Shown here: in pieces, positions 1 through 8,617 of the stretch
How the letters are laid out: every line of letters begins with the position of its first letter
How positions within the stretch are numbered: the stretch's first letter is position 1
Assembly: GCA_020540725.1 (NCBI GenBank)
Contig: JAJBSL010000004.1
Location: 82,386-146,385 of the forward strand
From: Lachnospiraceae bacterium EP-SM-12S-S03
Lineage (GTDB): Bacteria; Bacillota; Clostridia; Lachnospirales; Lachnospiraceae
DNA length: 64,000 nt
Reading direction: 5' to 3'
Translations under genes and position numbers: made by a program
The notes under the pieces: model-generated
What the model was told of the DNA's origin: nothing
The model's input: only the letters and a program-made list of their open reading frames with translations
Database searches by the model: none

Positions 1-217
1 TTACTGCTCCTCTTTCATCATAATCAAGTGCATCCTCGATTGTTCGCTTCATATGGACTCCCATAAGTGCACCTGCTCCGATACCGATCCAAAGACCAAT
101 CGAGGTATATAGCAATCTCTCCATATCCACAATCAGACATATAATTTGGGCTGCTGCTCCGTAGCATAGCATACCACAAAGCAATTCTTTTAAAGTCTCG
201 TCTGCAGAATTATTCAT
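1..217 (-). CDS. atpI: ATP synthase subunit I-like protein (5' part, runs off the window)
   Basis: This short membrane protein is cut by the left edge of the window. The 72 visible residues begin MNNSADETLKELLCG and contain two hydrophobic stretches, one near residues 17-32 and one near residues 38-55 ending in a Gly-rich GIGAGALMG. It follows an AtpZ-like gene with an 8-base overlap and has its own GGAGG site nine bases before the ATG. Position and topology fit the AtpI-like protein that helps assemble the c-ring of F-type ATP synthase. The stop is not in the window, so full length is unknown. Assignment rests on context as much as on sequence. Confidence 0.6.
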   Translation of the reverse strand, partial: MNNSADETLKELLCGMLCYGAAAQIICLIVDMERLLYTSIGLWIGIGAGALMGVHMKRTIEDALDYDERGAV

Positions 218-440
218 CTTTCTTATCCTCCGGATCTTCATTCGCATGTCTTACAAGATAATATACGTTCCTGAAACCCGCTAGTATTCCCAGAATGATA
301 AGCGGGATAAAAACCGGTATGGAAAGCTTATCCTCCAGATAAGACCCCAACCAGGTACATAACAGAATCGGCACGATCATGCTGATTCCAACCTGTGAAA
401 CAAGAGCAAAGGTACGGTACACACTGTTTTTGTATTTCAT
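210..440 (-). CDS. AtpZ/AtpI-family F0F1 ATPase accessory membrane protein
   Basis: A 76-residue two-helix membrane protein. Helix 1 covers about residues 9-32 (FALVSQVGISMIVPILLCT) and helix 2 about 42-60 (VFIPLIILGILAGFRNVYYL); the tail is acidic and ends DPEDKKDE. This is the usual pattern of the small AtpZ/AtpI protein that opens clostridial F-type ATP synthase operons. I chose the second ATG at 440 because GGAGG lies seven bases before it, whereas the first in-frame ATG (446) abuts that site. A promoter lies just upstream, so this is probably the first gene of the operon, which continues beyond position 1. Confidence 0.72.
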   Translation of the reverse strand: MKYKNSVYRTFALVSQVGISMIVPILLCTWLGSYLEDKLSIPVFIPLIILGILAGFRNVYYLVRHANEDPEDKKDE

Positions 441-470
441 ACGCATGCCTCCATAGCAGTCACTGATAAT

Positions 471-500
471 ATTATAACATTCATCTATATCTTCTGTCTA
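471..500 (-). promoter_or_regulatory. Sigma-A promoter of the F-type ATPase operon
   Basis: Reading the minus strand, TAGACA (495-500) and TATAAT (471-476) are separated by 18 bases and lie about 35 bases before the atpZ-like start. No other promoter-like pair is obvious between trmL and this gene. Confidence 0.6.
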
Positions 501-532
501 TAATTAGAATATTTTCTTTTTATTCAGAAGAT

Positions 533-1030
533 TTATTCATTCCATTCCAGCCTGTGCAGATGTCCTTCCAAATTCATATGTGCAAATCCATTCTTTCGAA
601 GCGCCTCATATAAAACAATTGCAACTGAATTCCCCAAATTCAGGGAACGGATATCCCCCACCATCGGGATACGGATACAATTTTCCTTATGCTCTACCAG
701 AATTTCCTCCGGAATCCCTGCGCTTTCTTTTCCGAACATAATGTAGCAATCCGGCTCAAACTCTGCCTCCGTATAAACTTTCGGCGCCTTTGTAGTCGCC
801 ATATAAATCTTTGCTCCAGGATTTTTTTCCATGAAATCATTATAATCAATATACGTCGTCACATCCAGATCATCCCAGTAATCCATGCCGGCACGTTTGA
901 TTGCTTTCTCATTCAGCCGAAATCCCAAAGGTTCGATCAGGTGAAGTCTTGTGTTTGTAGCCACACACGTTCTTCCGATGTTTCCGGTATTTGCCGGAAT
1001 CTCCGGCTCAAATAATACGATATTCAACAT
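533..1030 (-). CDS. trmL: tRNA (cytidine(34)-2'-O)-methyltransferase TrmL
   Basis: A small SPOUT-fold methyltransferase (165 residues) that 2'-O-methylates the wobble nucleotide of certain leucine tRNAs. The N terminus MLNIVLFEPEIPANTGNIGR is the family signature, and the C-terminal trefoil-knot motifs MFGKESAGIPEE and IPMVGDIRSLNLGNSVAIV bind S-adenosylmethionine. An upstream in-frame ATG at 1060 is possible, but the ATG at 1030 sits after GGAGAGG and starts exactly at the conserved sequence. The gene is last in a run with the AIR-synthase-like and VanW genes. Length and motifs are normal for the family. Confidence 0.93.
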   Translation of the reverse strand: MLNIVLFEPEIPANTGNIGRTCVATNTRLHLIEPLGFRLNEKAIKRAGMDYWDDLDVTTYIDYNDFMEKNPGAKIYMATTKAPKVYTEAEFEPDCYIMFGKESAGIPEEILVEHKENCIRIPMVGDIRSLNLGNSVAIVLYEALRKNGFAHMNLEGHLHRLEWNE

Positions 1031-1052
1031 TTTTCTATCCTCTCCTTTATGC

Positions 1053-2039
1053 TCATACATATATTTTCAGCAATTCGTCCTGGGCAGGCCGGTCAATATA
1101 CCGCCTCTCTGAATCATTCAAAATCACCTTGTCATTGCTATCAGTGAGTTTCCCGATTACAGAAGCTTTCACTCCATTTCTCTCCAGCAACGATGCCAAT
1201 CCTTCTCCATCATCCGTTACGAGAAGCACACTGCCTGCCGATGTCATCTGATATGGATTCAGATGGAAATACTCACACACTTCAATGGTCTCCTGCTTTA
1301 TGGAAATTTTCTTCAAATCCACTTCCACCCCTGTACCAGAAGCTTCTGCAAGATTCCAAAGTCCCGCAAGAATTCCCCCTTCCGTAACCTGGTGCATGGC
1401 AGATACACCGAATTTCTTCGCAAGATTCAGTTCTTTTGCTGCCATCAAATGCACCCGGAGTCCTTTGATCTGGTCTATGAATACGGGTACAAACCGCTGC
1501 GACAACTCCTCTTCTTTCTCTCTGACAATCCGAAGCATTCCTTCCAAGCCGATCCACTTTGTCAGAACCACGTCCTGTCCCGGTTTCCCCATGGAACTTT
1601 GTATCAGTTCACCTGCCTTCACAGTTCCAATTCCTACCACTGTTACAATAGATTTAGAAATCACAGGACTCACTTCCGCTTTGGTCTGCAGAATCTGTAC
1701 GTCCTGTTCTTCCGCCATTTTCTCCGCATACTCTACCATAGCCTTTAGTCTGGATTCATACGCATGCGGCGGAAGAAGAATCGACAGATTCACCCCCACC
1801 GGCTCTGCCCCTCTTGTTATAAGGTCATTCAATGCATGTGCCATGGCGAAAACAGCCAGGTCTTTCTCATCCCCGAAAAGAGATACGTTAGTAAAAACCA
1901 CCTGTTTCCCTGGTCCAACATCCATAGCAGAGCACATCTCTTCCACAGACGGAACAAGAACCGCCTCCTCTCTCCTTGTATGCAATTGTTTTAAAATCGA
2001 GCGCCGAAGCACTGTCTGAGATACATTTCCTATTTTCAT
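1053..2039 (-). CDS. AIR synthase-related protein (PurM/HypE-like fold)
   Basis: A 328-residue protein of the PurM/HypE/ThiL superfamily. The N-terminal half carries an ATP-site region with FAMAHALNDLITRGAEPVGV, and the C-terminal half has a Gly-rich loop (VTEGGILAGLWNLAEASG), as in hydrogenase maturation factor HypE and phosphoribosylaminoimidazole synthetase. No hyp genes or purine genes lie nearby, so neither specific function can be claimed. The ATG at 2039 is preferred to the GTG at 2042 because AAAGGA lies eight bases upstream. The start overlaps the stop of the VanW gene (TAGTGATG), pointing to translational coupling. Substrate unknown. Confidence 0.75.
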   Translation of the reverse strand: MKIGNVSQTVLRRSILKQLHTRREEAVLVPSVEEMCSAMDVGPGKQVVFTNVSLFGDEKDLAVFAMAHALNDLITRGAEPVGVNLSILLPPHAYESRLKAMVEYAEKMAEEQDVQILQTKAEVSPVISKSIVTVVGIGTVKAGELIQSSMGKPGQDVVLTKWIGLEGMLRIVREKEEELSQRFVPVFIDQIKGLRVHLMAAKELNLAKKFGVSAMHQVTEGGILAGLWNLAEASGTGVEVDLKKISIKQETIEVCEYFHLNPYQMTSAGSVLLVTDDGEGLASLLERNGVKASVIGKLTDSNDKVILNDSERRYIDRPAQDELLKIYV

Positions 2040-2041
2040 CA

Positions 2042-3538
2042 CTATGATCCTTTCACTTCAGCGATAGCCGCCGTAATCTTTGCTTCATCCTGCGTCTTGA
2101 CTGCTTCTTTTATTTTTCCCACAGCCGCCGCATCCTCCGACTTTATGCCTACTTTAATCTTCTTGGTAGATGGCTTATATACACTCTTATTAAAAACCTC
2201 GCGGCTTACTTCCTTGCCATTTTCATACACAATCTTCCAAAGTCTTGCACTGCCTCCCTTGTGTCCTCCACTTGGCTTCACGATCTGTCCCAGTTCTAAT
2301 GTAGGATCTGTTACATATTTTTCCACAATCTCTTCCGTAGATAAAGTCTCACTGACAAATTCAATGGTTCTTCCTTCCGCCCTTGTCTCTTTGCCGTAAA
2401 TGTTAAAATGAATTTCACCGTCTTCCACAAATCCTTCTATATAAACCGGGTACTCGGTATTATTCTTGAACTTCAAGTCTTTATAATCCCCGGCAATGGC
2501 CGCGTCTCTGGAAGGTTTCACATAATTCACAACCATGGAATGCGGCTGACGGCTCGTCACCTCAAGCTCCGCATTTATCACCGCATTATATAATGTAGTG
2601 GATACCTGGCAGATGCCTCCTGCAATATCTTTTACAACCTCGCCATTTTCGTAAGCTCCTGCCTCCACATATCCGGCTTCCTGTGTAAACGGCCGCATAG
2701 CGCTCCCCGCAGAAAATTCTTCTCCAGGCATCAGAACCGTTCCGTTAATTTTCCCGGTTCCGACCTGAATATTCGTAACTCTGCTTTGCCCGCTTCCGCA
2801 GTATGTAGAAAAACTTCCAAGATTGTCCTGGATCGTACTAAGCTGTTCCTTTGTGACCTTCGGTTTCTGTACCTTCTCCACAACCCGAAGGCTGCCAGAC
2901 TGTCCATCCCATTTCTGGTTCAAAAACGTATAGAGTTCTGTAATCGTTGCCTCTTCATCCAGTTCTACACCGTCCTTCTCTTCCGTAACAACAAACTGTC
3001 CGCCTGTCCTTTGGATGGAAGCATCAGAAGCTCCTGTAAGCAGCACACTCACACGTTCTTTCAATACAGATCCTGCTGTTTCTTTATCCACTGTATATTC
3101 GGGCTTAAATGTCTTTTTTTCTTTTTTGAGCTTGCGTATTTGAAAATACCGATGAAATGCTCCGCCTTCTTTGCCGTATTGCATTGCTTCATCAATCAAC
3201 TTCTCCTCGTTTTGGATCTCAAATCCCAATTCTGCCAGCGTGGCCTGTGCCTGTTTTCCCTCCGCTTCAAAAGTAATGCTATCTTGACTATATTCTATTT
3301 CCTTTTGATCTACAAGCTTCTGCGCTTCTTTCTTTGTAAGCCCGGACACTTCTGTTCTTCCGATATAGATTCCCTCACACATTCTGTTCGCCGGAATCTT
3401 CCGAACCTTTAAATAAAATGTCAGATAGAAAGCTCCGTAGATTAACAAAAAACACATGAAAAACAGTCCTAAAACCAGCACTGCTTTCTTGTGTTTTTCC
3501 GCTTTTCTTTTTCTTATATTATGCTCTTTCCTTTGCAT
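2042..3538 (-). CDS. VanW family protein with N-terminal anchor and G5-like C-terminal region
   Basis: A 498-residue envelope protein. A basic N terminus is followed by one transmembrane helix (about residues 20-42). Then comes a repeat-type peptidoglycan-binding region with the typical GIYIGRTEVSGLTKKEA motif near residue 60. The VanW domain follows (about 245-370), with NIQVGTGKINGTVLMPGEEF, AGGICQVSTTLYNAV and QPHSMVVNYVKPSRDAAI. The last 120 residues resemble a G5 domain and carry a Lys/Ala-rich tail. VanW proteins accompany some vancomycin-resistance clusters, but most are general cell-wall proteins of unknown role and nothing here suggests resistance. The protein is probably displayed outside the membrane. 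Confidence 0.85.
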   Translation of the reverse strand: MQRKEHNIRKRKAEKHKKAVLVLGLFFMCFLLIYGAFYLTFYLKVRKIPANRMCEGIYIGRTEVSGLTKKEAQKLVDQKEIEYSQDSITFEAEGKQAQATLAELGFEIQNEEKLIDEAMQYGKEGGAFHRYFQIRKLKKEKKTFKPEYTVDKETAGSVLKERVSVLLTGASDASIQRTGGQFVVTEEKDGVELDEEATITELYTFLNQKWDGQSGSLRVVEKVQKPKVTKEQLSTIQDNLGSFSTYCGSGQSRVTNIQVGTGKINGTVLMPGEEFSAGSAMRPFTQEAGYVEAGAYENGEVVKDIAGGICQVSTTLYNAVINAELEVTSRQPHSMVVNYVKPSRDAAIAGDYKDLKFKNNTEYPVYIEGFVEDGEIHFNIYGKETRAEGRTIEFVSETLSTEEIVEKYVTDPTLELGQIVKPSGGHKGGSARLWKIVYENGKEVSREVFNKSVYKPSTKKIKVGIKSEDAAAVGKIKEAVKTQDEAKITAAIAEVKGS

Positions 3539-3566
3539 AAATACTTTCTTCTCCCTCTAAAGCTCT

Positions 3567-3668
3567 CTACATAATATATGGCAGAATCGAAGTCGCAAGC
3601 ATTGCCACTATAAGAACGAGCACTGTAACCGCCACAACTTTTCTAAAATTTTTCCCATAAAAATTCAT
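3567..3668 (-). CDS. 33-residue single-helix membrane protein
   Basis: A very small gene with a good ribosome site (AGAGGTGT, five bases before ATG). The product is a basic head (MNFYGKNFRKV) followed by one hydrophobic helix to the end (VAVTVLVLIVAMLATSILP). This architecture resembles the Prli42-type mini membrane proteins of Firmicutes, which have a short positive N terminus and one helix; I cannot confirm homology by eye. It lies between the VanW gene and the DUF4080 radical SAM gene on the same strand. Confidence 0.55.
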   Translation of the reverse strand: MNFYGKNFRKVVAVTVLVLIVAMLATSILPYIM

Positions 3669-3742
3669 GTCTACACCTCTTTTATATCATCCAATAATAT
3701 GTATATCTTATACTTTTTTATGCATTTTTACAAGTAAACTAT

Positions 3743-5479
3743 TTATAAAAATTCCAAATCCGTCATACAGAATATGCGTGCTTGATAATTCAGTGGATTT
3801 CTGTTCCGATAATCAAACAAAATCACCCGCTCCCTCCTTGTTCCGTCTTCCGTTACATCATAATGAAATCGTTCCATATGCGTCATTTTCCTAAGCTGAC
3901 GCTTATCATACATTTCATAACCTTCCAGATAGCAGTGCTCTTTGGATTCCTTTTCATAAAATGCTGAAAGTTCCTCTTTCTCCATCGTATATTCTCCCGC
4001 AAATTCCGGTCTGTTTTTCATATTCTCTCTAAGGTACAGATCAAACACAAGAAGCTCCCGGTATAGTTCTCCGCGTTTCGCATCCTGCTGCAAAGCAAAC
4101 TGCAAAAGTATTTCATAACGGCTCACTCTGGAATGACTCACCACATGGAGGCCGTTTTCTTCATAATATGCCCCCATCGCCTCATACATGGCAAATGGTG
4201 TCGCAAATGCCTTCACAAGTTGTGACAGTGTGTATGTAAACTGCCCGCTGTTATAATACACTTCTACCATTTCTTCTATCCGTTTCAACTTCAATACATC
4301 CTTGTAAGGAAGCCATTTCGTATAAAGTACTTCATACGGTGGAAGGCTTTTATGTATCAATCCATATTCTTGCTCATGCTCTTTCATATAAGAACCTTTC
4401 AGTACCTTTAGAAATCCAAGCTGCAACTGCTCCGGACACAAAGCATATACGTCATTGAAAGATTTCCCGAAGCTTTCATAATCTTCAAACGGCAGTCCCG
4501 CAATCAAATCGAGATGCTGGTGTACATTTCCAAAAGAATTGATTCTCTTCACAATCTTTGCCACTTTCTCAAAACGCATTGTACGGTTGATTTCCCGAAT
4601 TGTATCCGGATTGGTAGACTGTACCCCGATTTCCAGTTGAATCAATCCCGGACGCATTTTGGAAATCAATTGCAATTCTTCTTCATTCAGAAGATCCGCA
4701 GATATCTCAAAGTGAAAATTTGTCACACCATTATCATGCTCCTGAATATATTTCCAGATTGCCAGAGAATGCTCATGTTTGCAGTTAAACGTACGATCCA
4801 CAAATTTAACCTGAGGAACTTTCTCATCCAAAAAGAACTGCAATTCCTGTTTCACTAAATCCAGATCCCGAAACCGAAGACATTTGTCAATGGAGGAAAG
4901 GCAATAACTGCAGGAAAACGGACATCCTCTGCTCGTCTCATAATAAATGATCTTGTTGGCAAATTCCTTCATGTCTTTATAAACAAATGGCACTTTACTC
5001 AAATCCATAATCCGGCGCCACTCGCAATCCACAATCCCGCCTTCCGAATTCCGGAAAGTAATACCTGCCGTTTCAGATAACTCACGATTTCCATCTATGT
5101 AATAAGCAGCAAGCTCCAAAAACATCTCTTCCCCTTCACCTTTCATAACTCCGGTCACTTCCGGCAGGCGCAACAACACATCTTTCGAATCATAAGATAC
5201 CTCCGGTCCTCCCACCCATATCGGAAGATCCGGAAGAATTTTGTGAATCTCACGGATTAAAGTTTCTACGTAAGTCAGATTCCAGATATAACAAGAAAAG
5301 CAAAGAACATCCGGCTGTTTCTTATATAAATCCATAAGAATCTCGTCCATTTGCTGGTTGATCGTATACTCCGCAATCGTAATGTGTTCTTTGTATTTTT
5401 CTGCATAAGCTTTCAGACTATATACAGCAAGATTTGAATGAATGTATTTCGCATTAATAGCCGTTAATACTATATTCAT
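3743..5479 (-). CDS. B12-binding-domain radical SAM protein (DUF4080 family)
   Basis: A 578-residue radical SAM enzyme. The N terminus (MNIVLTAINAKYIHSNLAV) starts a cobalamin-binding-like Rossmann domain of about 140 residues. The radical SAM core starts near residue 182 with the cluster motif CPFSCSYC (CxxxCxxC), followed by TIM-barrel signatures such as QLEIGVQSTNPDT. The C-terminal 180 residues match the DUF4080 arrangement. The reaction is unknown; such proteins are widespread in Lachnospiraceae. The ATG at 5479 follows AGGAGG. It stands between the SRP RNA gene and the 33-residue membrane protein. Confidence 0.88.
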   Translation of the reverse strand: MNIVLTAINAKYIHSNLAVYSLKAYAEKYKEHITIAEYTINQQMDEILMDLYKKQPDVLCFSCYIWNLTYVETLIREIHKILPDLPIWVGGPEVSYDSKDVLLRLPEVTGVMKGEGEEMFLELAAYYIDGNRELSETAGITFRNSEGGIVDCEWRRIMDLSKVPFVYKDMKEFANKIIYYETSRGCPFSCSYCLSSIDKCLRFRDLDLVKQELQFFLDEKVPQVKFVDRTFNCKHEHSLAIWKYIQEHDNGVTNFHFEISADLLNEEELQLISKMRPGLIQLEIGVQSTNPDTIREINRTMRFEKVAKIVKRINSFGNVHQHLDLIAGLPFEDYESFGKSFNDVYALCPEQLQLGFLKVLKGSYMKEHEQEYGLIHKSLPPYEVLYTKWLPYKDVLKLKRIEEMVEVYYNSGQFTYTLSQLVKAFATPFAMYEAMGAYYEENGLHVVSHSRVSRYEILLQFALQQDAKRGELYRELLVFDLYLRENMKNRPEFAGEYTMEKEELSAFYEKESKEHCYLEGYEMYDKRQLRKMTHMERFHYDVTEDGTRRERVILFDYRNRNPLNYQARIFCMTDLEFL

Positions 5480-5505
5480 AGTGTTCCTCCTTTGTTTTCC
5501 CTATA

Positions 5506-5534
5506 CAAAAAAAGAGTCACGCAACTGCGGACTC
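5506..5534 (-). terminator. Rho-independent terminator of the SRP RNA gene
   Basis: On the minus strand GAGTC pairs with GACTC (5530-5534 with 5514-5518) and is followed directly by seven T residues. It lies just past the end of the SRP RNA and before the radical SAM gene. Confidence 0.75.
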
Positions 5535-5550
5535 CGTTGTTTCTTCTTTT

Positions 5551-5812
5551 TCGTGCATTACACTTCGAACTCACCCCATGAGCGTTACCTCTGTAGTTAA
5601 CTCAACCCAGGCACCCTCACGGCACCCGGAAGGTTCTGCTTAGTGCTGCTTCGTTCCCGACCTGACACGATTCACAGATTCCCGTCGCGTGAGACCCAGA
5701 TATCAACGCCACTTTCAGAGGGCAGCCTCACAGAATAAAGCCCTCCGTGTAATATCACCCCTACTATAGCGGATTGTAGGTACAAGGCACCGCTACCGCC
5801 CCGGCTGCACGA
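5551..5812 (-). ncRNA. ffs: Signal recognition particle RNA (large bacterial type, scRNA)
   Basis: The transcript contains the S-domain hallmark GTCAGGTCGGGAACGAAGCA, the Alu-domain start GGCGGTAGCGGTGCC and the 3' part GGTGCCTGGGTTGAG...AACGCTCATGGGGTGAG. It therefore folds like the about 270-nt B. subtilis scRNA with both Alu and S domains. CGTGCA at the 5' end pairs with TGCACG at the 3' end. The tetraloop region reads GGGAAC where the usual text is GGAAGG, so the S-domain loop sequence is slightly unusual. It binds Ffh to target nascent membrane proteins. Ends are approximate, taken from the promoter and the terminal pairing. Confidence 0.95.
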
Positions 5813-5818
5813 GTCTAT

Positions 5819-5848
5819 ATTATACTCTCTTTTCTATAGAAATGTCAA
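5819..5848 (-). promoter_or_regulatory. Strong promoter of the SRP RNA
   Basis: TTGACA (5843-5848) and TATAAT (5819-5824), both perfect consensus, are separated by 18 bases on the minus strand. The -35 overlaps the stop codon of tadA. The start of transcription should fall near 5812. Confidence 0.85.
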
Positions 5849-6312
5849 TGCTTCTTCTTTGTTTTTCTCAGTTCTCTGAAGAAATTTTTCATCATCTCGC
5901 TGCATTCTTCCTCCAGAACCCCCGTTTCCAACTCCACCTGATGATTAAACTTCTCCACCTGCAGAAGATTCAGGATTGATCCTGCACATCCAGCCTTTGG
6001 ATTCATACATCCTACTACCACCTTTTTCATGCGTGCCTGCACAATGGCACCGGAACACATTTGACACGGCTCCAAAGTCACATACATGGTACATTCTTCC
6101 AGTCTCCAGTCTCCCATTTTTTTGCTCGCCTTTTTGATTGCAATCAGTTCTGCGTGAGCAAGTGGATTCTTGTCAATGGTTCTGCGGTTATAGCCTCTTC
6201 CAATGATTTTATCTTCATATACAATAACACATCCAATCGGAACCTCACCAATCGCATATGCCTTTTTCGCCTGTCTGATGGCTTCTCTCATGTATTTTTC
6301 GTTCTCATTCAT
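5845..6312 (-). CDS. tadA: tRNA-specific adenosine deaminase TadA
   Basis: This 155-residue zinc enzyme deaminates the wobble adenosine of tRNA-Arg(ACG) to inosine. The cytidine-deaminase motif is complete: HAE (LAHAELIAI) supplies the zinc His and proton-shuttle Glu, and PCQMC (LEPCQMCSGAI) supplies the two zinc Cys. The start at 6312 is preferred over an open upstream extension because AGGAGG lies before it and MNENEKYMREAIRQAKKA is the family N terminus. Its ATG overlaps the stop of the preceding gene as ATGA, so the two are translationally coupled. Confidence 0.95.
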   Translation of the reverse strand: MNENEKYMREAIRQAKKAYAIGEVPIGCVIVYEDKIIGRGYNRRTIDKNPLAHAELIAIKKASKKMGDWRLEECTMYVTLEPCQMCSGAIVQARMKKVVVGCMNPKAGCAGSILNLLQVEKFNHQVELETGVLEEECSEMMKNFFRELRKTKKKH

Positions 6313-7076
6313 TTGTTTCTTATAATCCTCCTGCAAAAATATCCAAAATCTCCCGGCTCCGATCGTTCTTCTTCGGCTTCTCCATCCACCTCTGCCGCCG
6401 TACGGAATTCCGTGAACCCAAAGGCTTTCGCCGCCTGTATTTCTCTTGCATGACACACTCCCGGTACACCTATGTAGATTTCCTCCTCTTCCTCGATCCA
6501 AAGAAGATGGTGATAATTATAAAAACCATGCAGGAGAAAATTGTTATTCGCCAGATACCAGTCCTTTCGCGGAAGTCTGGCAAGATCCTTTCTCTGTATC
6601 TTTTCACAGACATAGCCGGAAGGCTCCGCCCCCGACTGTTCCGACACCTCGCTTTCCTTCTCTTCTACGTTTTTCTCTTCTTCCTTCTCCTTTGCCTGTA
6701 TCTGCCGAATATCTCCCGTATTTACGGTTTCTCCATTCCACACTGCCATATAATGTTTTCCGCTGTCATCCAAAAGAAGAAGACCTATAATATCTTCCGT
6801 CGTCTCAGCCTCTCCCATGTCCCCTCTGTCAAACACAAGTGTATAATTCAATACAGGGCTTCTTTTGGATACTGTTCCTTGCAAAACCGCTTCATATTCC
6901 TCTCCCTTCGGGTAAAAAAGGAAAACCTGCATATCACCTCCGAGTCTTGTATCTGCTCCCCTCGCCTGTATCGTAAGTTTCCCGGAATCCGGGCGGAACT
7001 CTCCCTTCACAAATCCAACATTCCGGACTTTTTGTTCCTCCCTGCACTCATATAAATATTGGGTAAAACGCTTCAA
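6309..7076 (-). CDS. Uncharacterised protein (DUF6128-like)
   Basis: A 255-residue soluble protein beginning with a TTG codon at 7076 (AAGGAG six bases upstream). The N-terminal 110 residues form a beta-rich domain (GEFRPDSGKLTIQARG, GGDMQVFLFYPKG), then comes a Glu-rich charged linker (about 125-150) and a C-terminal domain with WYLANNNFLLHGFYNYHHLL and IGVPGVCHAREIQAAKAFGF. I recognise this as a clostridial family often beside tadA but with no known function; the DUF number is from memory and should be checked. It precedes tadA with a 4-base overlap. Confidence 0.6.
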   Translation of the reverse strand: MKRFTQYLYECREEQKVRNVGFVKGEFRPDSGKLTIQARGADTRLGGDMQVFLFYPKGEEYEAVLQGTVSKRSPVLNYTLVFDRGDMGEAETTEDIIGLLLLDDSGKHYMAVWNGETVNTGDIRQIQAKEKEEEKNVEEKESEVSEQSGAEPSGYVCEKIQRKDLARLPRKDWYLANNNFLLHGFYNYHHLLWIEEEEEIYIGVPGVCHAREIQAAKAFGFTEFRTAAEVDGEAEEERSEPGDFGYFCRRIIRNK

Positions 7077-7127
7077 AACGCTCTCCTTATCTTGTCTTTC
7101 TATCCATATGTATTCACAGATTCCGCA

Positions 7128-8540
7128 TTATATGATTCCATTCATCTCCTGGTATAACCGTTTCGCATAACTGTCTGTCATACCACAGACATAATCCGTA
7201 ACAAGAAGCAGGCGAAGGTACAATTTCTCCACTTCATCTTTCCCTTCTGCATGATAATGATATGCATTCTTATAATTATCTGAAATCAATGCTATCATTC
7301 GTTGATCCATAGAATCCATTTTCAGATCTGTATCATATTTTACTGCTGCTTTCACAAAACGATCCATAAGAAATGTAAGCATGGTATTCTCTGCCATCTC
7401 CATTTTATAGATGTCTTCCGATGTAAACACTTCCCGATACGCAAGTTCCCCCAGTAAATTCATAAGTTGCTCTCCGAAAGTTCCATAAAACAAGTCGTAC
7501 TTGTAATTTCCTTCCATAATTTCCTGATAATTGGAAGTAAACCCAGAAGTTGCGCATCCGATCAAAAATGCCTGCACTCTGACAATCCAATTCTTTACCG
7601 CATACTCTTCCGGGTTCTCTACACCCCTTTTTATTCCGCTGTCATATTTGTCCCGGAGTTTTTGCGCCGCAAGGAATTCTCCTGTTTTATTCCCTGCATC
7701 CAGTCTGTCCAGATTCTCCAATAATTTCTTATAAGAAATATATCCCTTTATAAAAGCATCCTCAATATCCGCCGTTTTGTATGCTATATCATCTGCCGCT
7801 TCCAGGATAAATGTTAACGGATGACGTTTCCCTTTCGTTCCTGTGGCATTTTGTATTTCTTCAAAGATTTTCCTGTCTGCGAAATAATATCCCATCTTCT
7901 TATCTTTGATATTTCCTGTTGTCCGATCGATTTCAAGTGAAGATACCGGATATTTCACAATGGTATTCAAAAGTCCATATGTAAGGTTCATTCCATTTTC
8001 ATCCACAAGAAAATGCAGTTTACTCACAAGCCGAAGCGCCTGTGCGTTCCCTTCAAAATGGTAGAAGTCTTCCCGCATCTGCGGCGTCAGCGCTTCCGCC
8101 ACCGTTCTTCCATCAAATTCGATAGCCGAAAGATTATTTTCAAACCATTCCCGGATAATCGTTTCCCCAAAATGCCCGAAAGGCGGGTTCCCGATATCAT
8201 GAATCAATCCTGCACACTGCAGAATATTACACATATCCTCCTTCATCTGCGGTGTAAATTGCGGATCTTTTTGATAGGCAAGAATGTTCTCCCCGATATT
8301 CTGTCCTAATGATTTCCCAAAGGAAGACACCTCCAGCGAGTGTGTAAGCCTTGTTCTGATAAAATCACTCTTATCCAACGGAAATACCTGCGTCTTATCC
8401 TGTAATCTCCGAAAAGAAGCGCTTCCGATAATTCTGTGATAGTCCTTTTCAAATTCACTTCTAAGATCTGATCGTCCGCCTGCCGCCTTTGACACAACAC
8501 CTCTGCTCCTCATAGGGGACAGCAGTTTTTTCCACTCCAT
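7128..8540 (-). CDS. dgt: Deoxyguanosinetriphosphate triphosphohydrolase
   Basis: An HD-superfamily dNTP triphosphohydrolase (470 residues) that cleaves dGTP or other dNTPs to the nucleoside and tripolyphosphate. The metal-binding motif is present as GLIHDIGNPPFGHFGE near residue 113. It follows the early conserved stretch FRRLQDKTQVFPLDKSD (about 42-58) and RTRLTHSLEVS (about 62-72), which supplies the first metal His. The ILEAADDIAYKTADIEDA segment near residue 247 supplies a later metal Asp. Start ATG at 8540 follows GGAGGAGA. The gene appears to be transcribed on its own, downstream of a terminator at 8575-8603. Confidence 0.93.
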   Translation of the reverse strand: MEWKKLLSPMRSRGVVSKAAGGRSDLRSEFEKDYHRIIGSASFRRLQDKTQVFPLDKSDFIRTRLTHSLEVSSFGKSLGQNIGENILAYQKDPQFTPQMKEDMCNILQCAGLIHDIGNPPFGHFGETIIREWFENNLSAIEFDGRTVAEALTPQMREDFYHFEGNAQALRLVSKLHFLVDENGMNLTYGLLNTIVKYPVSSLEIDRTTGNIKDKKMGYYFADRKIFEEIQNATGTKGKRHPLTFILEAADDIAYKTADIEDAFIKGYISYKKLLENLDRLDAGNKTGEFLAAQKLRDKYDSGIKRGVENPEEYAVKNWIVRVQAFLIGCATSGFTSNYQEIMEGNYKYDLFYGTFGEQLMNLLGELAYREVFTSEDIYKMEMAENTMLTFLMDRFVKAAVKYDTDLKMDSMDQRMIALISDNYKNAYHYHAEGKDEVEKLYLRLLLVTDYVCGMTDSYAKRLYQEMNGII

Positions 8541-8574
8541 GCATTCTCCTCCTGTATTTTAATTACAAATGTTC

Positions 8575-8603
8575 GAAAAAGAGATTGCGGTATTCGCAAT
8601 CTC
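8575..8603 (-). terminator. Terminator after the helix-turn-helix gene
   Basis: A 9-bp perfect stem (GAGATTGCG / CGCAATCTC) with a 5-base loop is followed on the minus strand by TTTTT. It separates the 8618-9517 gene from dgt. Confidence 0.8.
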
Positions 8604-8617
8604 TTCACTCTCTTTCA

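Noticed and set aside
6313..6501. N-terminal extension of TadA
   Set aside because: The extension is read within the upstream gene; the conserved TadA start at 6312 has a ribosome site and an ATGA overlap.
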